DNA from: Sulfuritalea sp.
GTDB taxonomy: Bacteria > Pseudomonadota > Gammaproteobacteria > Burkholderiales > Rhodocyclaceae
DNA: 46,563 nt
Reading direction: 5' to 3'
Assembly: GCA_030247575.1 (NCBI GenBank)
Contig: JAOTRV010000032.1
Span: forward strand, 1 to 46,563
Each line of letters starts with the position of its first letter. Position 1 is the first letter of the stretch. The notes beneath the pieces are model-generated. The model was not told the origin of the DNA. It was given only the letters and a program-made list of their open reading frames with translations, and made no database searches. A program made the translations under genes and the position numbers. Below are positions 43,506-46,563 of this stretch, in pieces.

Positions 43506-44678
43506 ATGATGATTCCCCGCTCACTCGCCCCATCCCTGATCGATGCGCTGGCCAATTCGCCGGCCGTGGCGCTGCTCGGCCCGCGCCAGGCGGGAAAGAC
43601 CACGCTGGCGCTGGACGTAGCCAGGGCGAGCGGCCGGCCTTCGCTCTATCTCGATCTCGAATCGGAACAGGACCGCAGCAAACTGGCCCAAGCCGAACTT
43701 TACCTGGTCGATCACGCCGACCAACTGGTCATTCTCGACGAAGTGCACCGCGCCCCCGGCCTGTTTCCGATACTGCGCGGATTGATCGACAAGGGTCGCC
43801 GCGCGGGGAAAAAGACGGGCCGCTTCCTGCTGCTGGGTTCGGCATCGCTGGATCTTCTCAAGCAATCCGGCGAAACCCTAGCGGGACGCATCGCCTACCT
43901 GGAGCTGGCGCCTTTCAACCTGCTCGAAACGCGCCATCTGCCTGCCGATGAACTCTGGGTGCGCGGCGGCTTCCCGGAAAGCCTGCTGGCGTCGAGCGCG
44001 GCGCGCAGCCTGCGCTGGCGGCACGACTTCATCCGCAGCTACCTGGAGCGCGACATTCCCCAATTCGGCCCGCGCATCGCCGCCGAAACCCTGCGCCGTT
44101 TCTGGGGCATGCTGGCTCATCATCAGGGCGGCTTGCTGAATGCCGCCCAGTTCGCCCGCAATCTGGGGGTGGATGCGAAAACGGCGGCGGCCTACCTCGA
44201 CCTGTTGGTCGACCTGTTGCTGGTGCGCCGCCTGCCGCCCTGGCACGCCAACCTGAGCAAACGCCTGGTGAAATCGCCCAAGGTGTATGTGCGCGACAGC
44301 GGCCTGGTCCACGCCCTGCTCGGCATCGCCGACAAGGAAACGCTGCTGTCGCACCCGGTGGTCGGGCAGAGCTGGGAATGCTTCGTCATCGAGAACCTGC
44401 TGGCCTGCGCGCCAGACGGGGTGCAGGGCCATTTTTACCGCAGCAGCGCCGGCGCCGAAATCGACCTGCTGCTCGCATGGCCCGACGGCAAGCTGTGGGC
44501 CATCGAAATCAAGCGCAGCCTCGCGCCGAAACTGGAGCGGGGGTTTCATGCGGCATGCGCCGACCTGAAGCCGGCGCGCAAACTGGTCGTCTATCCCGGT
44601 GACGAAAGCTTCCGGCTGGCGGAGGACATCGAAGCCATGAGTCCCTTGAGCGCGGCGATGCTGGTGGCCGGGAAATGA
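43506..44678 (+). CDS. AAA ATPase with DUF4143 domain
   Basis: A 390-residue protein of the common AAA_14/DUF4143 group. The Walker A motif is LLGPRQAGKTTLAL (about 24-37), Walker B is LVILDEVHRAPGLF, and sensor-like FLLLGSASLDLLKQSGETLA follows. The C-terminal DUF4143 part has YVRDSGLVHALLGI and the PD-(D/E)xK-like SSAGAEIDLLLAWPDGKLWA ... EIKRS, a nuclease-like fold. Cellular role is unknown, with mobile-element and defence associations suggested for relatives. It starts with tandem ATGs at 43506; its stop overlaps the rlhA start (ATGA). Confidence 0.88.
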   Translation: MMIPRSLAPSLIDALANSPAVALLGPRQAGKTTLALDVARASGRPSLYLDLESEQDRSKLAQAELYLVDHADQLVILDEVHRAPGLFPILRGLIDKGRRAGKKTGRFLLLGSASLDLLKQSGETLAGRIAYLELAPFNLLETRHLPADELWVRGGFPESLLASSAARSLRWRHDFIRSYLERDIPQFGPRIAAETLRRFWGMLAHHQGGLLNAAQFARNLGVDAKTAAAYLDLLVDLLLVRRLPPWHANLSKRLVKSPKVYVRDSGLVHALLGIADKETLLSHPVVGQSWECFVIENLLACAPDGVQGHFYRSSAGAEIDLLLAWPDGKLWAIEIKRSLAPKLERGFHAACADLKPARKLVVYPGDESFRLAEDIEAMSPLSAAMLVAGK

Positions 44679-46563
44679 AGCCCGCCACCCTTGAACTGCT
44701 CGCCCCCGCCAAGAATGCCGACTTCGGCATCGAGGCGATCACGCACGGCGCGGACGCGGTGTACATCGGCGGGCCGGCCTTCGGCGCGCGGGCGAACGCC
44801 GGCAACAGCATCGCCGACATTGAGCGGCTGGTTGCCCACGCGCGCCGCTATCACGCCAAGGTGTTCGTCACGCTGAACACGATCCTGCGCGACGACGAAC
44901 TTGAAGACGCGCGGCGCCTGGTCTGGCAGTTTTACGAGGCGGGCGCCGATGCGCTGATCGTGCAGGACATGGGCCTGCTCGAACTCGACCTGCCGCCGAT
45001 CCAGTTGCATGCGAGCACGCAGACCGACATCCGCACGCCGGCCAAGGCGCGCTTCCTGCAGGACGTCGGCTTCTCGCAGATCGTGCTGGCGCGGGAATTG
45101 ACGCTGAAGGAAATTGCGAAGATTTCCGAAGGCTTGAATGTTTCCCCACCCTCACCCTCGGTCCCTCTCCCTGAGGGAGAGGGAAGAAATTCGGCAACGC
45201 TGGAATTCTTCGTCCACGGCGCGCTGTGCGTGGCCTACAGCGGCCAGTGCTACATCAGCCACGCCCACACCGGGCGCAGCGCCAATCGCGGCGAATGCTC
45301 GCAGGCCTGCCGCCTGCCCTACACGCTGGAGGACGAGGCCGGCCGCATCGTCGCCCACGACAAGCACCTGCTGTCGATGAAGGACAACGACCAGAGCGCC
45401 AACCTGCGCGCGCTGATCGAGGCCGGCATCCGTTCCTTCAAGATCGAGGGGCGGCTGAAGGATCTCAGCTACGTCAAGAACATCACGGCGCACTACCGCA
45501 CGCTGCTCGACGAATTCCTCGAAGCTTCGCCCGGCTACCGGCGCGCCTCGTCGGGGCGCTGCACCTACACATTCACGCCGCGTCCGGAGAAGACCTTCAA
45601 CCGTGGCGCCACGGATTACTTCGTCAATGAGCGCAAGCCCGACATCGGCGCCTTCGATACGCCGAAGTTTTCCGGCGAACTGGTCGGCGAAGTCAGTCGC
45701 ATCGGGCCGGACTGGTTCGAGGCGGAAACCAGCGAACCGCTGCACAACGGCGACGGCCTCAGCTATTACGACAGCCACCGCGAGCTGGTCGGTCTGCGCG
45801 TCAACCGCGCCGACGGCACGCGCCTGTTCCCCAACGAGATGCCGGACGATATCGCCGTCGGCACCGCGCTCTACCGCAACCGCGACCAGGAATTCGAGCG
45901 CGCGCTGGAAAAGAAATCCGCCGAGCGGCGCATCGGCCTGCATCTGCAATTGAGCGAGACGCCCGACGGCTTCGCCCTGACGCTGACCGACGAGGACGGC
46001 ATCACGGCACGCGCCGCCCTGCCCCACGCCCACGAGGCGGCGAAGAACGCCGAGCGCGCCTTCGCCGGCCTGCGCGACAACCTCGGCAAGCTCGGCAACA
46101 CGATCTTCGAGGCAAGGGAAATCTCGCTCGACCTCTCGCAGCCCTGGTTCCTGCCGGCCTCGGCGGTGAACGGCCTGCGCCGCGACGCCATCGCCGCGCT
46201 CGAAGCCGCACGCGCCGCCGCCTGCGAGCGTCCGTCGCGCCGAATCGCCGTCTCGCCAGCGTCGACTTTTCCCGAGCACGAGCTTTCCTACCTCGGCAAC
46301 GTGCTCAACAGCGCGGCCCGCGCCTTCTACAAAAAGCACGGCGTGACCGTGATCGCCCAGGCCTACGAGACCGACACCAAAAAAGGCGAGGTCTCGCTGA
46401 TGATCACGCGCCACTGCCTGCGCTACAGCTACAACCTCTGCCCGAAAGAAGTGAAGGGCCTCCGCCCCGACCCGATGACGCTGGTCAATGGCAAGGAAAA
46501 GCTCACCCTGCGCTTCGACTGCAAGAAGTGCGAAATGCACGTCATCGGCAAGTTGAAGAAGGG
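44675..46563 (+). CDS. rlhA: 23S rRNA 5-hydroxycytidine synthase RlhA (truncated by window)
   Basis: At least 629 residues of a U32-family protein matching RlhA (YdcP), which hydroxylates C2501 of 23S rRNA. It opens KPATLELLAPAKNADFGIEA; the U32 signature is EFFVHGALCVAYSGQCYISH, followed by RGECSQACRLPY and IRSFKIEGRLKDLSYVKN. The frame is open to the window end. Two foreign-looking in-frame segments are present: VSPPSPSVPLPEGEGRN (about 155-171), encoded by a palindromic repeat, and RIAVSPASTF (about 523-532), encoded by a dispersed core repeat. The start overlaps the ATPase stop. With TrhP the window holds both bacterial U32 RNA hydroxylases. Confidence 0.92.
   Translation, partial: MKPATLELLAPAKNADFGIEAITHGADAVYIGGPAFGARANAGNSIADIERLVAHARRYHAKVFVTLNTILRDDELEDARRLVWQFYEAGADALIVQDMGLLELDLPPIQLHASTQTDIRTPAKARFLQDVGFSQIVLARELTLKEIAKISEGLNVSPPSPSVPLPEGEGRNSATLEFFVHGALCVAYSGQCYISHAHTGRSANRGECSQACRLPYTLEDEAGRIVAHDKHLLSMKDNDQSANLRALIEAGIRSFKIEGRLKDLSYVKNITAHYRTLLDEFLEASPGYRRASSGRCTYTFTPRPEKTFNRGATDYFVNERKPDIGAFDTPKFSGELVGEVSRIGPDWFEAETSEPLHNGDGLSYYDSHRELVGLRVNRADGTRLFPNEMPDDIAVGTALYRNRDQEFERALEKKSAERRIGLHLQLSETPDGFALTLTDEDGITARAALPHAHEAAKNAERAFAGLRDNLGKLGNTIFEAREISLDLSQPWFLPASAVNGLRRDAIAALEAARAAACERPSRRIAVSPASTFPEHELSYLGNVLNSAARAFYKKHGVTVIAQAYETDTKKGEVSLMITRHCLRYSYNLCPKEVKGLRPDPMTLVNGKEKLTLRFDCKKCEMHVIGKLKK
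45140..45190 (+). repeat. Palindromic repeat inserted in frame in rlhA
   Basis: A perfect TCCCTCTCCC/GGGAGAGGGA hairpin with loop TGA (45162-45184), preceded by TTTCCCCACCCTCACCCTCG. It is translated as VSPPSPSVPLPEGEGR just before the U32 signature and is the same family as the gcvP insertion. Confidence 0.8.
46242..46270 (+). repeat. Dispersed core repeat translated inside rlhA
   Basis: GAATCGCCGTCTCGCCAGCG then TCGACTTTT closely matches the core. It is read as RIAVSPASTF in a loop region of RlhA before HELSYLGNVLNSAARAFY. Confidence 0.6.

Overview
The window reads as chromosome of a high-GC betaproteobacterium, most likely Rhodocyclales or a near relative. The basis is gene content and style: an NAD-malic enzyme, a bc1-type Rieske protein, a CtaA/COX15 protein, a tandem glycine riboswitch with gcvTHP, E. 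coli-type LexA boxes, a lexA-imuA-imuB cluster, a sigma-54-controlled multihaem cytochrome, and many short dispersed repeats. No rRNA, tRNA, CRISPR array or intact transposase was seen. Taxonomy is inference; no search was run.

Layout. 0-7.9 kb: housekeeping and metabolism (membrane protein fragment, EamA-type exporter, ctaA / DUF4126 / malic enzyme on the minus strand, L-2-haloacid dehalogenase, ECF sigma plus zinc-finger anti-sigma, DHH phosphoesterase). 8.1-10.65 kb: a lower-GC PaeR7I/XhoI-type restriction-modification unit with an apparently intact methylase and a frameshifted nuclease. 10.7-24.5 kb: an SOS mutagenesis set split in two (dnaE2 with its own LexA box; lexA-imuA-imuB with another). 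Between the halves lie a sensor kinase, an NtrC-type regulator, a near-perfect -24/-12 promoter, an eight-haem lipoprotein cytochrome, a methyltransferase and an acyl-CoA ligase. 24.6-29.9 kb: glycine riboswitch, gcvT, gcvH, gcvP and a GcvR-like ACT protein. 30-36.9 kb: glutathione transferase, trhP, ettA, an MNT/HEPN toxin-antitoxin pair, a PEBP protein and an orphan Rieske protein. 37-42.8 kb: an AT-richer accessory stretch of unrelated plus-strand genes (secreted protein, hypothetical, Ser/Thr kinase, hypothetical, two-TM SLATT-like protein, M23-like lipoprotein). 42.8-46.6 kb: a lipoprotein, an AAA/DUF4143 ATPase and a truncated rlhA.

The most unusual signal is repeat structure. A short core, best written as CCGTCCCGCCAGCGCCGACT, occurs about a dozen times. 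Some copies lie between genes; others appear translated in frame inside imuA, the gcvR-like gene, the GST gene, trhP and rlhA. In the accessory stretch the core sits inside longer (about 115-125 bp) spacers with GGGGYCAG-like left ends and CTGACYCYTTT right ends. A CTGACYC or closely related motif lies upstream of each of five successive plus-strand genes. A second, GC-rich palindromic family is inserted in frame in gcvP and rlhA and supplies the ribosome-binding site of the GST gene. A third element abuts, and may have created, the stop codon of trhP. Together these look like genome-wide non-autonomous repeats that have been domesticated into proteins and gene boundaries.
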